Assembly: GCF_963855985.1 (NCBI RefSeq) | Contig: NC_087116.1 | Location: forward strand, 6,349,001 to 6,413,000 | Reading direction: 5' to 3' | From: Ostrinia nubilalis | Taxonomy: Eukaryota > Arthropoda > Insecta > Lepidoptera > Crambidae | DNA length: 64,000 nt | In this document: positions 18,801 to 29,010 of the stretch, piece after piece | Numbering within the stretch: the first letter of the stretch is position 1 | Layout of the letters: every line of letters starts with the position of its first letter | The notes under the pieces: model-generated | What the model was told of the DNA's origin: nothing | What the model saw: only the letters and a program-made list of their open reading frames with translations | Database searches by the model: none | Translations under genes and position numbers: made by a program

Positions 18801-21800
18801 CCTTCATGTGGCCATTAAACCCAAACTCTGTACCAAATTTCAGCTCTCTGAGTTAATGGGAAGTACTAGTTCTATTTTGATGATCATCAGTGAGTGACTG
18901 TCGTAAATGCGAAACTTTGCTTTCGCTTAACTTCGGAACTAAATGACCTACAGACTTGAAATTTTGGATTTAAAGTATGTGATTATAGCTTACTAAATGA
19001 CGAAAATTTCTGCGTTCTGGTCTTATCCAGAGGTTCTCAAATAGGGGCCTGAAAATGCGGCGAAATGGTTCGAGTAAAGGATGGTACGGCAGTGTTTGCT
19101 TCGCGCTCGACTTGGCGGGGGCACTGCCGTGCCCCCAGATACTATAAATTTGATTATACTATGCATAGTAATAGATATATCGTGATGGTTTCGCTGGAAG
19201 GATACTCTGCAGCGACCGCTTTCAATTACAAAATACGACGAAACCTGTGACATATTTTTTTTTTTAAATAGGACTAGAATTTTATAGACATTTCAAAGAT
19301 TTATTTTAGAACCTTACACTAGACTAGTTAAATCAAAAGTAGTTCCGCCGGGGAGCCTGACGTGAATTATCCTACAACTCCTAAGCGTTAAGGAGTTGTA
19401 CCTTCCATAAACATGGGATGATGACTAGCTGATGCAAACACCCAAATAACTTTAGAAACTATACTTATATATACTGGTTAAGGAATATTGTCCTCCAACT
19501 CCTAAGCCTTAAGGAGTTGTACTTACCTTCCATCATCAGCTCATCAACATGAGATGATGATTTACAGACTCAAATACTTGAGTAACTTAAGAAAAAGTAC
19601 AAAAAAAAATTTATAGTGCCTCGCGTTCGCACTTTCAGCCACCCTAAAAGCTGTCTGGCAAGGCGAAGGAACCATCAGAAGTGTCTGGCTGATGAGGAAA
19701 CTTCATCAAATGATAGTTCAAATATTTTATGTAAATATCAGCTTTTATAGTATGACGTAAGTAGGACTACATTTTCATGAACTTTAAGGTGTCTGGCTAA
19801 GGACTGCCACCATGGTAGGTGTCTGTCAATGAATGACGTCATTTCTAATAACATTTTGAAGGAAATATAAAAAAATCAGCCTTTATACTTTGACGTAATT
19901 AAGTTGGTATTTTACACACCTTTAGTACCGTCTGTCTGCCAAAGCCACCATGACCCAAACTTCATGTTTGGCCATGGTTCTTAGCTATGTTGGGAGCATG
20001 CGCTGACAAACTTTCAGCCTTTATAAAATAACGTAGGTCTGGCGTTCACTAGCTCTTAGTCTATATTTCAGAAGCAAGCAATGACTTCATCGAAAGTCAC
20101 TTTTCATATTATTTTCTTCTAAGGAATTTATGCTGGTCAAGAAATTTTATAATACATCAGTCAAATGACTATTACTCTTAAACTAACTGATCTATCTTAA
20201 CCGCTATAGTTTTCCTTAAAAGTTCATGAAAAGCAGTATCATTACTACGATTTTTTTCAGATTTTTAAAGCCAACAGTTTTTAGAGGGCGGGGGACGCCC
20301 TATTCGAACAAAAACTGGCACTTTAAACTTTAATAATTTGCAAACAGATCCCTAAATGGAAAAATAGTCTTAGAAACCCCGTAGCCATTTTAAAAGACCT
20401 ATCCAATGATACTCCACTCGATGGGGTAGAAGATGAAAAAAACATCATCCCCACTTAACATGTAGGGGAGCTACACTAAAAAAAATTTTTTCCAAAATTT
20501 TATTCTAACGTTTTGTCGGCGTGATCAATATACATACCTCCACAAAATTACAGCTCTCTAGTGCCAGTAGTTTCCAAGCAAAACCTCGGACAGACAGACA
20601 TATCGAAAGTTCGAAACTAATAAGGGTTCCTTGTCAGCTACGGAACCCTAAAAATGGAGATGGATTTATTTCGTGTAACTCACATGGTACAGAGGGCGGC
20701 TGTGAGGATGGATCGGAAACTGAGGATGGTGCCTCCGCACGCCTGTCTGTAGAGGCTGCCTGTTCCCTGAGAGAATAGCAGCGATGCCATCTCGGGGTAC
20801 TGGTTAATGCTAGTCACGGAACCTCCAACGATTCTTTGGATTTTCTTAGGGTATGCTGTAAGAAATTGGTTTAGACGTTAGTGTAAAACCCCCATTTTAG
20901 AGTCCCTTTCTAGCTTAATGTAGTTTGCCTACTTGAGTTTTACTGGATGATGTCGCTGGGAGAGAAAACCCACGACCTTTCGCTTGCTAGGCGACTGCTC
21001 TATCATCGATTTTCAAGTTGTTTGTTTAAAATTTAGTTTGAGAAGCGACTCGAATCGCTTAGAAAAGCGAACAGCTAGGGACTGGAATTCGCTGCCTGCT
21101 GCTCTTTACCGAAGACTATACTCCGGGCCTTTTCAAGGCGAGAGTGAATAGGCAAATACAAAGCAGATATTTTATGATACATCCTAGACTGCATCCATAG
21201 CTGGGCATTAACTCGTTAATCCGTTAATCGTTAATTAACGAAGTTAACATTTCTATTAACGGATTAACTTTTAAGTTAACTTTAAAAAATGTTAACGGAC
21301 TCGTTAACTTCCGTTAAATTATCCTAAGTCCGTTAATCGTTAATCGAGTACCTACTATTTAATAATAATAATAATAATAAATTTTATTTCCAGAAAAATG
21401 CACTTTAGTTACATAGGCTTACAAAGTAGTTATACTAATAGGAATTCAGGTGACTTACTGGTAGTCCCCAAACTAGGTAGTCCTGTCTTTTGGGGACTTG
21501 AGTTTGGTACAAAAGTGTTTGATATATAACAAAAATTCAAGACCGCTATAGAATACCAGGTATTGCAAGTGATTTCAAAAATTTTCTTGTTCAAATTACA
21601 CAGAAAAATAAACATAATATACACCGTGTTACTTTGCATTCTTGCCATATTCACAGAGATAAAAGTAGGGAACAATACCTATTATTTAAGATAAACAAGA
21701 GACTCCCATAAAGAAAGTACACTAAGATTGTAGTAAATTTGGTTTTTCAGTACAAATTGGAATAAACCCATTTTGTCACGCACGTTCTACAGGTGCAAGT

Positions 21801-24800
21801 GTAATAAACCTAGTGGGCGTGGCCTAGTTCTTAATAATCTGTTGTTTTATGGCTCTGGGTACCAGCCTTTTTATCCAGTCATAATAATTATTTTAAAATA
21901 CTCTTCAGTTGATTTCAGATTTTCCTTTCTACTTTACGGGCTTAGGACCGTCAAAAATACGTAATAATTATTAGGGTTTTAATTAATTTTAACATTGTAC
22001 CCTATTTTTACAAATTAATAAATTAAGTATGAAATGAAATCACCTTATTCACAATTAATTATTTATTGATAAGTTCCTACTTACAAAGTTTACGTACTGC
22101 GAAGCAAGTGTTCAAAGTGTCCTCCGTTCTGATGAAGGCACAGTCTAGCACGGCGAAGCGTAGGTTTTTCGCTTTAGTTTTCGCAACACATAAACGTTTT
22201 GTCTCACAGTTTCACTAAAACAATCCTTTCATGTAACGCGTTTACACTGTTTATCTCTTCTGCCAGTCGTTTCAAGTCACTCCAAAAATCCATTGGTGTC
22301 AGGTCCGAGGATCGTGGTGGCCAAGCTACTGGACCCCTCGTCCAATCCACTGTTCACCAAACGTATTATTCGCGCACTTGACGTCCTTATTGTGGGGGAG
22401 CACCATCCTGCTGGTAGTAGAGCATTTGGTGTAACGCTAAGGGTACGTCATCAAGCATTTCGTCTAAGACGTCTTGCAGACACTCCAAGCACCATTTTGA
22501 ATTAAATTATTCGTTGTTTGAATACACTTCAGACATTTTTGTATTATTTTTAACGTGATTTGTGATTGATGGATTTCTCAGTTTTTTACAAGTGTCAAAA
22601 AGACATTTTTAAGACAATAGATTGCAATACATATTTAAAAATACAATAAAAAGTAAAAAAGTCTTCATCGCCATCGCCAACAAGTGATGTGCATGCGTTA
22701 CGATAATTAGTGATGTGTTTAACAGATTGTCGATAAAATAAAATACTCAAGATTAAAAAAAAAATTTTCGGGCATTATTTTTTTACGGATTTGTGTTCAG
22801 TATCAGTAATGTAGTAACCTCTGTAAATATGGCAAGAATGCAAAGTAACACCCTGTATAACATAGTATAGTTTAGTTTAGGGGCTAATCAAATAAGTTGC
22901 GTGTGTGTACCAATTTACCAAAAAGATAAGGCAGGCATGCTGAAAAACACTAGAAAAAAGCGTTCTGACAAGTACGTTCGCGCTTCCAGAACTTCCAGAA
23001 CCCAAAACAACAGTTTTTGTAACCAGAAAGAAACGATATAAAAATGCTATTTTTTTTATTTATTTACAAGCTTATATCACAGAACAATAATAATTAAGTA
23101 CTCTTATATTATGTATATGTACGTATGGGACAAATCTTGCAACTGAATTTAAGACCAGTTCTCCTCAACCGATTGAGCTGCAATTTTGTATACTTATGTA
23201 AGTACGATGAAAATGTAATGTTGTGGTAGGTACCATTGAGCTGGTCTAATGATGGAGTCAGGAGGCGGCCATAGGAACTCCTAAATGAAACGGTGGAAAC
23301 TTATCGAGTTTGGGTTTGTCTTTTCGAGCACATTGGTGCTAAATTGTTTTGTAATTGAACCAAGGCTCTGAGATTGAGATACTATAGACTAAGAGCTGGT
23401 GAACGCCAGACCAACGTCATTTTATAAAAGCTGAAAGTTTGTCAGCGTATGCTCCCAATATAGGTTAGAATGTTGGTGGATTATGAAGTTTGGGTCATCG
23501 TGGCTTTGGCAGCTATCCTAAAAAAATGGCCAAGTGCGTGTCGTGCCACGCGCAGTGTACGGTTCGGTAGTTGTCCGTCGTTATCGTTATCACAATATAT
23601 ATGTATTTTAGAAGTAAGCAATTACTTAATCTAAAGTCACTTTTAATATTTTCTTCTAAGGAATTTTTATTAGGTATGAAATTTTATAATACATGAGTAA
23701 AACGACTATTACTCTTGAACTAACTGGTTTATTTTAACCGCTATAGTTTTAATTGAAAGTTCATAAAAAGCACTTCTTCTTCTTATTCGTTACGCTCTTG
23801 GCAGAGCGGTCGTGGTCACGTTGAGGCGTTGTTCACATCGGTTGTAGAGGCGGATACAACTCTCCGCACGATCTCCCTCCATCTCTCTCTATTGGCAGAC
23901 TGTCTGGTGCAGTCACATAAGCCGTCTCCCACTGCTGCTTTCACTTGGTCGGTCCAGCGCATTGGTGACCTGCCACGCGATCGGGTTCCTTCGACTTTTC
24001 CCTGGACGACCAGTCGTTCTATGGAGTTGTCATCCCGCCTCGAGACATGTCCGAAATATTGCAGTATGCGCGACTGTACTACGGTTGATAAACGTTGAGT
24101 GACACCGAGATCCTGGAGTATGGACTCATTGGTACGGAACTCTGTCCATGATATCCCGAGCATCTTTCTCCAGCACCACATCTCTAGGGCATCTATCTTC
24201 CTCTTTTCCAAGTCGCGTACTGTCCATGTCTCTGCTGCGTAAAGAAAGATGGGGAATACAAGCGCTCGCACAAGTCTAACTTTGGTGGCTTTGGTAATGT
24301 TGCGATTCCTCCATAACTTCCTTAACTTCTCCATAGCAGTTCATGGCCATACGACGTTTTACTTCATCTACGCAGCCGCCATTATTTGAAATGAGAGCTC
24401 CAAGTTATACGTAGGTCTGAACTACGTCACAGTTCGCAATGTGTGTCACTTCGGGCGAATTTTCATTAGAGCGATCCACGATCATTCCGCGATCACGATC
24501 ACCTTGGTCTTCGATCGGTTAGTCTTCAACCCAAACGTAAGGCTAACGCGCTCCATTTTGAGAAGTAATTCTCCCATAAGGTCGGCGTTTAAAAAGCACT
24601 ATTATGATGAATTTTTCCAGATTTTTTAAGTCAACAGTTTAGACGCCCTACTCAGACAAATTGGCACTTTAAACTTTAACACTTTGCAAACGGATCCCTT
24701 AAAATCGAAAAATGGTCTTAGAAACCCCTAAACTATTTTAAAAGATCTATCCAATGATACCCCACACGATGGGGTAGAGTATGAAAAAATAATTCATCCC

Positions 24801-25453
24801 CACTTTACATGTACGGGAGCTACCCTAAAAAAATGTTTTTTCAAAATTTTATTCTACCGTTTTGCCGGCGTGATCAATATACCTCTACATACCTCTACAA
24901 TCTTACAGCTCTCTAGTGCCAATAGTTTCCAAGCAAAACCTCGGACAGACAGACAGACAGACATATCGAAACTATTAGGATTCCTGGTCAAGACTACGGA
25001 ACCGGACAAGGAGTTGGAACTGTCAAAACTGTCTAGCTAAAAAGAGGAACAAACTCCATGCGCGATACAAGCTTTCGAAATTATTTGAACCTTGCATACA
25101 ATTATTTTTTTCGTTTTATTATAATGTGTTAACGGATTAACGATTAACGTTAACTTGCGTTAAATCTTGCTAAATGTAACGTTTTAACGTTTAACGAAGT
25201 TAATTTTTTTATTAACGGTTTAACGATTAACGAAGTTAACTATTTGATTAACGGTGCCCAGCTATGACTGCATCCCACTTAACACAAAGTGCGATTGTGG
25301 TCAAATACCTGCCTTGTTTATGCATAAAAAAAAGAAATTTTAATTACTAAAAGCAAGATTTTAAATTGGTAATTATTTATTTAAATCTTTAAAAATAATT
25401 TAATTACCTGACACAGCAGCAAGCCCCAAGAGTAAAATGATGAAGGTACGCAT
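15568..25453 (-). CDS. secreted serine-protease homologue with replaced catalytic triad
   Basis: Four exons (25408-25453, 20684-20855, 16422-16683, 15568-15861), all with GT-AG junctions and matching phases, give a continuous 257-residue protein, the usual lepidopteran trypsin length. Signal peptide is about 1-16, a short propeptide ends in Arg23, and IVGG follows at 24-27. All six core cysteines are present. The triad is gone: Leu70 replaces His57 (AALC for AAHC), Asn115 replaces Asp102 (LDNNLS), Thr215 replaces Ser195 (GDTGG). The S1 base residue is Gly209, not Asp189. Asp214 (position 194) and the activation site are kept, so folding is probably normal. It should be secreted, perhaps into the gut lumen, as a non-catalytic binding or regulatory protein. 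Intact frame and splice sites argue against simple decay, though a very young pseudogene is possible. Confidence 0.85.
15895..16390. repeat. dispersed repeat inside protease intron 3
   Basis: Two partial copies in the 560-bp intron share AATTATTCGATTTTTTCTCG and AGAATTCAAGAAACATT. The second continues into the CGAAATCTCAGAAACTGCAA-type block found at 25630-25805. Confidence 0.6.
16422..16683 (-). CDS. protease homologue exon 3 (Asn at Asp102)
   Basis: Acceptor TATTTTCAG, donor TCT/GTAAGT. Encodes [28 protein letters not shown] and [11 protein letters not shown]. The AAC codon lies where family members have Asp (LDND). Confidence 0.9.
17489..17636. repeat. foldback MITE
   Basis: GCCTAGAGTAAAGTTCTTAG at the left returns as its reverse complement at the right (17610-17636). 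Interior is TTTA-rich. Confidence 0.75.
17746..18437. repeat. 183-bp direct repeat pair plus one inverted copy
   Basis: 18066-18248 and 18249-18437 are consecutive near-identical units. 17746-17906 is a third, inverted copy. The units stay open in one frame and would encode repeats containing [17 protein letters not shown], but no family is recognised and the frame may be accidental. Confidence 0.7.
18438..19499. other. interior of the long-TIR element, no gene recognised
   Basis: Contains a GCGCCATCTAGCGG string near 18690 and a GC-rich patch near 19080-19140 (GGGGGCACTGCCGTGCCCCC, a small palindrome). No transposase motif. Confidence 0.45.
20684..20855 (-). CDS. protease homologue exon 2 (activation site, Leu at His57)
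   Basis: Acceptor TTTCTTACAG. Encodes the propeptide end KKIQR, IVGG, the QACGGTIL block and ILTAALCT, where a CTC codon stands in place of His CAC/CAT. Donor is AT/GTGAGT. The next exon completes Ile. Confidence 0.88.
20930..21005 (-). repeat. tRNA-derived SINE relic
   Basis: In reverse it reads GATAGAGCAGTCGCCTAGCA then GGTCGTGGGTTTTC, a degraded tRNA D-arm, anticodon-arm and T-arm series. Too degraded to be a working tRNA. Confidence 0.55.
21040..21187 (+). pseudogene. non-LTR polyprotein C-terminal relic, split by hAT
   Basis: Frame with [13 protein letters not shown] followed by an FQGE block resembles the conserved end of Jockey-like polyproteins. It continues after the hAT element at 25267-25330. 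Confidence 0.55.
21621..22857. mobile_element. mariner/Tc1-like element
   Basis: Inverted ends of about 40 bp (GTGTTACTTTGCATTCTTGC at the left, reverse complement at the right) next to TA dinucleotides. Length 1.24 kb fits the superfamily. Contains a decayed transposase on the minus strand. Confidence 0.75.
22090..22480 (-). pseudogene. mariner/IS630-type transposase relic
   Basis: In reverse, near 22430, it reads YQQDGAPPH, then EQWIGRG and HQWIF, the DDE block of an IS630/Tc1-mariner transposase. Interrupted by stops and frameshifts; the upstream domain is not recognisable. Confidence 0.75.
23391..23520. repeat. arm fragment of the long-TIR family
   Basis: Starts GACTAAGAGCTGGTGAACGC and follows the left arm of 16889-20061 for about 130 bp, then stops. 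Solo fragment. Confidence 0.65.
23526..25003. repeat. second copy of the GGCCAAGTGCGTGTCGTGCC repeat, interrupted
   Basis: Begins and ends like the 16803/20652 copy. Interrupted by a reverse-transcriptase fragment bounded by AAAAAGCACT on both sides (about 23765-23774 and 24592-24601). Confidence 0.7.
23775..24590 (-). pseudogene. 5'-truncated non-LTR reverse-transcriptase C-terminus
   Basis: In reverse, an open 172-residue frame (24334-23816) with [36 protein letters not shown] and [11 protein letters not shown], the craft/RTE-like RT C-terminus. Upstream (24334-24590) is further degraded RT. Flanked by a direct repeat of about 10 bp. The frame is intact, but the protein lacks the catalytic RT core. 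Confidence 0.8.
25408..25453 (-). CDS. protease homologue exon 1 (signal peptide)
   Basis: ATG at 25453-25451; encodes [15 protein letters not shown] plus the first base of an Ala codon; donor GTAATT. Closely resembles lepidopteran trypsin signal peptides. The 5' UTR from the predicted initiator is about 22 bases. Confidence 0.85.
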
Positions 25454-25471
25454 TTTTGTTATGACGGCACT

Positions 25472-25509
25472 ACACTGAATTATTCTGATTTTCACCAGGT
25501 TATTTATAT
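25472..25509 (-). promoter_or_regulatory. core promoter of the protease homologue (TATA and initiator)
   Basis: In reverse, ATATAAATA at 25509-25501 and TCAGTGT at 25478-25472. Taking the initiator A (25476) as +1, TATA starts at about -32 and the ATG at about +24. This matches the TATA plus TCAGT arrangement of arthropod genes. Confidence 0.7.
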
Positions 25510-25629
25510 GTAACAATCACTATAATCTACTGGCATAGGTACGATAAAAATTGATTAGTTGGTAAACTGTAAATCACTGTTATCACTATAATTATATGAC
25601 TATCTTATTAATTTTTGATTAAACATATT

Positions 25630-25805
25630 TCCTGCGACTGACTGACTCACTCATCACGAAATCTCAGAAACTGCAAGTGCTAGGAGTCTCAAATTTTGCA
25701 TGGGGGTCCTTTTAGAACATAGGTGCTCACTAAGACGGGATTTTGCAAAATTCAACCCCTAAGGGGGTAAAACGGGGTCCACGCGTACAAAGTCGCGGGC
25801 ACCTA
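25630..25805. repeat. dispersed repeat ending CACGCGTACAAAGTCGCGGG
   Basis: Same family as 16230-16380, the split copy 8757-8834/13597-13737, and inverted at 49104-49880. Confidence 0.7.
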
Positions 25806-26362
25806 GTTTGTCATAAATAAATAAGTATGGCGCATTGATTCAGTTCCACATTTTACGTAAGTACTTACTTACATAAGTATGTAAGTACTCTATTTACACA
25901 ATGGGTCATAAACATAAATAACGCGGTCCCAAAGGTTTAGTATCTATTGATGAGGTGGCGAATGGATGTACTTACCTACTTTAATACAATCATAAGAACA
26001 TAAACAAGAAGTAGGTACAATAACTTAAGTTAGGAGTTGGTTGTGGCAGAGAGGGTGGTCCCTAATCCCCTCACTTTTCCAGGATTTGGAAGAGGCGACT
26101 AAAGCCCGGTTTCCACCAAAGCGAAGAGGTGGTTGTGTAGCTAGTACCTATTTGAAAGGAAGGAAGAAAGAAAGAAACATTTATCGCAATTAATGGACAT
26201 CACAAAATACAAGAGATAAATAAAAAAAAAAAAACAAGACAGAGGTAACACATAAAACATACAATGGAAGAGAAAACTGAGCAGTGCCACCCTGTCGCAC
26301 AGCGATGCCCATCGCAAAATCGCAATGGGCCTTAGTGGCGAATACGGGAACATCAGAGAGCT
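25806..26362. other. no gene; repeat fragments
   Basis: 26035-26125 resembles a lepidopteran non-LTR segment (GGAAGAGGCGACTAAAGCC; compare 33260). The rest is AT-rich with no exon. Confidence 0.45.
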
Positions 26363-26529
26363 GAGCCCCGATTACGGTAACTTTTAACGTCTACAATCCA
26401 GACGCGTTTCTGATTCTGCAATACGATTGGTCAAAACAGCTGACGTACGCTGTTGAACGACCAATCGTATCGCAGAATCGAGAAGCGTGTCTGGATTGTT
26501 GACGTTAAAAGTTACCGTAATCGGGGCTC
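26363..26529. repeat. foldback MITE
   Basis: GAGCCCCGATTACGGTAACT at the left with its perfect inverse at the right. Stem about 65 bp, including CAATCCAGACGCG. Confidence 0.85.
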
Positions 26530-26534
26530 TGTGC

Positions 26535-26724
26535 TGTGGGCTGAGTGTGAGTTTTTTTCAAACGCGCTCACTAGTGAGTGCGTTTAAAAAATGTATGAAT
26601 GTTTTAGTTTTTGAAAGTTTCCCGCTAGGTGCGCTGTACAATCCGTCATACAAATGTATATTTTTACGCGCTCACTAGTGACGAACTGACGACGTTAATT
26701 TATGTAACTCACACTCAGCCCACA
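26535..26724. repeat. foldback MITE (TGAGTTTA-related)
   Basis: TGTGGGCTGAGTGTGAGTT and its inverse at the ends. Internal GCGCTCACTAGTGA and GCGCTGTACAATCCGTCATA are shared with 8273-8437 and 44094-44240. Confidence 0.75.
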
Positions 26725-26830
26725 GGCCTCCCCAACCCGTCTGGGCAGCGTGGAGTGTAGGGCAAACCCTCCATTTGCCTCTGGTAAATTAGAGAGGGTC
26801 ATACTCCTGCAGTGAAGAAGTGGCCTGCTA
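26725..26830. repeat. non-LTR tail fragment
   Basis: Contains GCCTCCCCAACCCGTCTGGG and CCATTTGCCTCTGGTAAATT, the tail type also at 2708-2790 and 8163-8271. Confidence 0.55.
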
Positions 26831-26914
26831 ATGATTATTTTAAATCATTTATTGACATCTCGTGACCGCAGTTGTCACTACAACCCAAACGGAACAAAGA
26901 ATTACAAGTTTGTC

Positions 26915-27050
26915 ATCATCACCATTTCAGCCACAGGTCGTCCACTGCTGAACATAGGCCTCCCCCAATGATTTCCACATCGCCCGGTTGGTAGCGGCCT
27001 GCATTCAGCCTTCCACCTTTATTAGGTCGTCTGTCCACCTTGCGGGTAAA
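26915..27050 (-). repeat. non-LTR 3' tail, reverse orientation
   Basis: Same family as 2525-2690, with the CAGCCACAGGTCGTCCACTG string. Confidence 0.7.
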
Positions 27051-27224
27051 CAAGTTTAGTAATAATCATTAACATAAGTAAAACAACAAAAGTACAAACA
27101 ATAGTGATATTAATCACACGTTAATGAGGTTTTCCACTATTTAGACGTCATTGTATTATTTGAGTCATCTTTTAATGGATTTAACGGATTCCACGACTTT
27201 GTTCATTAAGTACAAAGAAAAATC

Positions 27225-27460
27225 TATGCTAATATTAAAAAGCTGAAGTTTGTTTGGTTGAACACGTTTATCTCTGGAACTACTGGTCCGATTTGAAAAG
27301 TTATTTTTGTGTTGGATAGCCCATTTATCGAGGAAGATTTTAGGCTAATATCTTCACCTTACAGCCAATAGGGGCGGAGCAATATAGAAAAATGTTGCAA
27401 AACCGGGAAATTATTCAAACTATTTTCACGCGTCCGAAGTCGTGGGCACAGCTAGTTATT
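27225..27460. repeat. dispersed repeat ending GTCGTGGGCACAGCTAGT
   Basis: Shares GGTCCGATTTGAAAA and AGCCCATTTATCGAGGAAG with 36957-37157. Non-coding. Confidence 0.65.
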
Positions 27461-27479
27461 AAATAATTTAGTAGGTACT

Positions 27480-27640
27480 TTATATTAACATGGAGAGCTT
27501 GGGTACGGTTGTAATAGGGTACGGTTGTAACAGGGTACGGTTGTAACAGGGTACAGGTAACAACTCGACTGTGGCTCGGTAGGTACAAAGGGAACGATAA
27601 CATTCGAGTTGTTACAACCGTACCCAGTGTACCCTACTAT
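27480..27640. repeat. GGGTACGGTTGTAACA tandem array with inverted copy
   Basis: About three 19-bp direct units, then after a 60-bp gap an inverted unit (GTTGTTACAACCGTACCC). Confidence 0.75.
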
Positions 27641-28190
27641 TTAAAATAATTAAAAATTAAACAAAATAGTTTTGGGTAACTATTTTATTTTTATTAACAA
27701 ACGAACCAAACAATCATAATAAAAATAAATACAGATTTGTGCATTAACTTTATACCACTCATTAAGATAATTTAAAAGTTGTGAGAAAAAATCATTAATA
27801 ATTTAGCTACTGATATAATATTGTCATCCCTTTCACTATACATTGGTTGGAAGAGGATAGGTATTTAATTGTAACTTATAATGACATTATAATGCTTTTA
27901 GATTTTTACAATAAGAGTTAATATTACTAGGATTTAAACAAATGCATATAAAATTATTATATCAAGATAAATAGGTAGCTTACTTCTTCATCAAAAAGGC
28001 AAAATTACTTTTTCAGTTTTTTTGTCTCTATAGAATGTTTCTTTTTTATCACTAGTTGGCGCTACTTGCAAATGACAAAACCTTACCTTCCAGTAGTGCC
28101 AACTGGTGAAAAATTATGAAACCCACATGGATTGTTTGGTGTCAAATACCTCAAGCACTGAATAGGCTAGATGACAAAATTTCAATTATT
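27641..28190. other. AT-rich, no gene seen
   Basis: Contains a weak inverted pair around CTAGTTGGCGCTACT / AGTAGTGCCAACTGG (28050-28110). Otherwise no signal. Confidence 0.45.
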
Positions 28191-28421
28191 TGTCCGTCAG
28201 ACAGATAATTAGAAAATATCAGACTCATATTTTTTATTTTCTTTCATAATTAAATAATAACAGTGCTACATCGAGTTGAAATGGCGCGATACGTCACGCT
28301 TGAGTAGAATTTTTACTCAAAAGTGACATCACGCGACATTTCAACTCAATTAATACTGTAACTATTCGATTATGGAAAAAAAATATGAGTAATATTTTCT
28401 AATTATCTGTCTGACGGACTA
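28191..28421. repeat. foldback MITE
   Basis: GTCCGTCAGACAGATAATTA and its reverse complement at the two ends. Interior stem around GAGTTGAAATGGCGCGA. Confidence 0.8.
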
Positions 28422-29010
28422 AATAGAATTTCGATTTCATTACCCAGTCATCATCCGCTAGACCAATAATTAAAATATTTTAAAAGGCAAATCTAAGGAA
28501 CTTGCATAAAGGTTTTTGATTTAAACACTTGATTATTTCTTTTATCTTTTTTAATATTCAAAATGGTTGATTTTTACCATCTTTGGCACTCCAAAATAAA
28601 TGAATTAACTAAAACATAATTTTTAATACTACACTCCACCACCCTTTCGAAATCAATTTAAATATCAAATCAAATGTATATCATTCACTCAATTCATAGG
28701 AACTGGCGCGAAAAACGAATGAGTGAACGTACAAATCACTCCTTCATTCGCTCAATTTAGTGACAGCTGTCAAAAAACTAACCACAGACAAATAAAATAG
28801 TAACATAATTTACATTTTCTGTGATGTTTTAATAGTATTTTAAAATAAATAAGCTTTTTGTGGATGTATTTTATTTTTATAATTGTGTAAAAATGTTCTA
28901 TAGCATTTCTTAACTAGGGGTCCTTATGGACTTAAAACCTCGTGTTTTCTAGTTCATTAAATACAAAAGATAATAATGGATTTAGGTATAATTTTGTATG
29001 AGTAAGGTCT
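28422..29010. other. AT-rich, no gene seen
   Basis: No exon, repeat boundary or long frame. Confidence 0.45.

Larger units (their letters stand above)
16889..20061. mobile_element. 3.2-kb DNA element with inverted arms of about 560 bp
   Basis: Left arm 16889-17452 is the near reverse complement of right arm 19500-20061, both starting GACTAAGAGCTAGTGAACGC. TAT occurs on both sides. Several small indels between the arms. The interior holds a MITE (17489-17636), a three-copy repeat (17746-18437) and no recognisable transposase. A fragment of an arm also occurs at 23391-23520. Foldback-like or long-TIR superfamily; not assigned. Confidence 0.8.
16803..20652. repeat. dispersed repeat interrupted by a long-TIR element
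   Basis: 16803-16888 (GGCCAAGTGCGTGTCGTGCC) and 20062-20652 (ending in TACGGAACCCTAAAAA) are one repeat of about 660 bp, split by the element at 16889-20061. A second copy, interrupted elsewhere, is at 23526-25003. Confidence 0.7.
21196..25266. mobile_element. hAT-like element in protease intron 1
   Basis: Ends CATAGCTGGGCA and TGCCCAGCTATG are inverted and flanked by the 8-bp direct repeat ACTGCATC (21188-21195, 25267-25274), the hAT hallmark. Both subterminal zones are rich in GTTAATCGTTAA-type motifs. The interior is other repeats; no hAT transposase was seen, so it is non-autonomous. Confidence 0.85.

Noticed and set aside
15568..25453. Serine-protease gene as a plain pseudogene
   Set aside because: No stop, frameshift or broken splice site in 257 codons, and core promoter present. 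Triad changes alone do not make a pseudogene.
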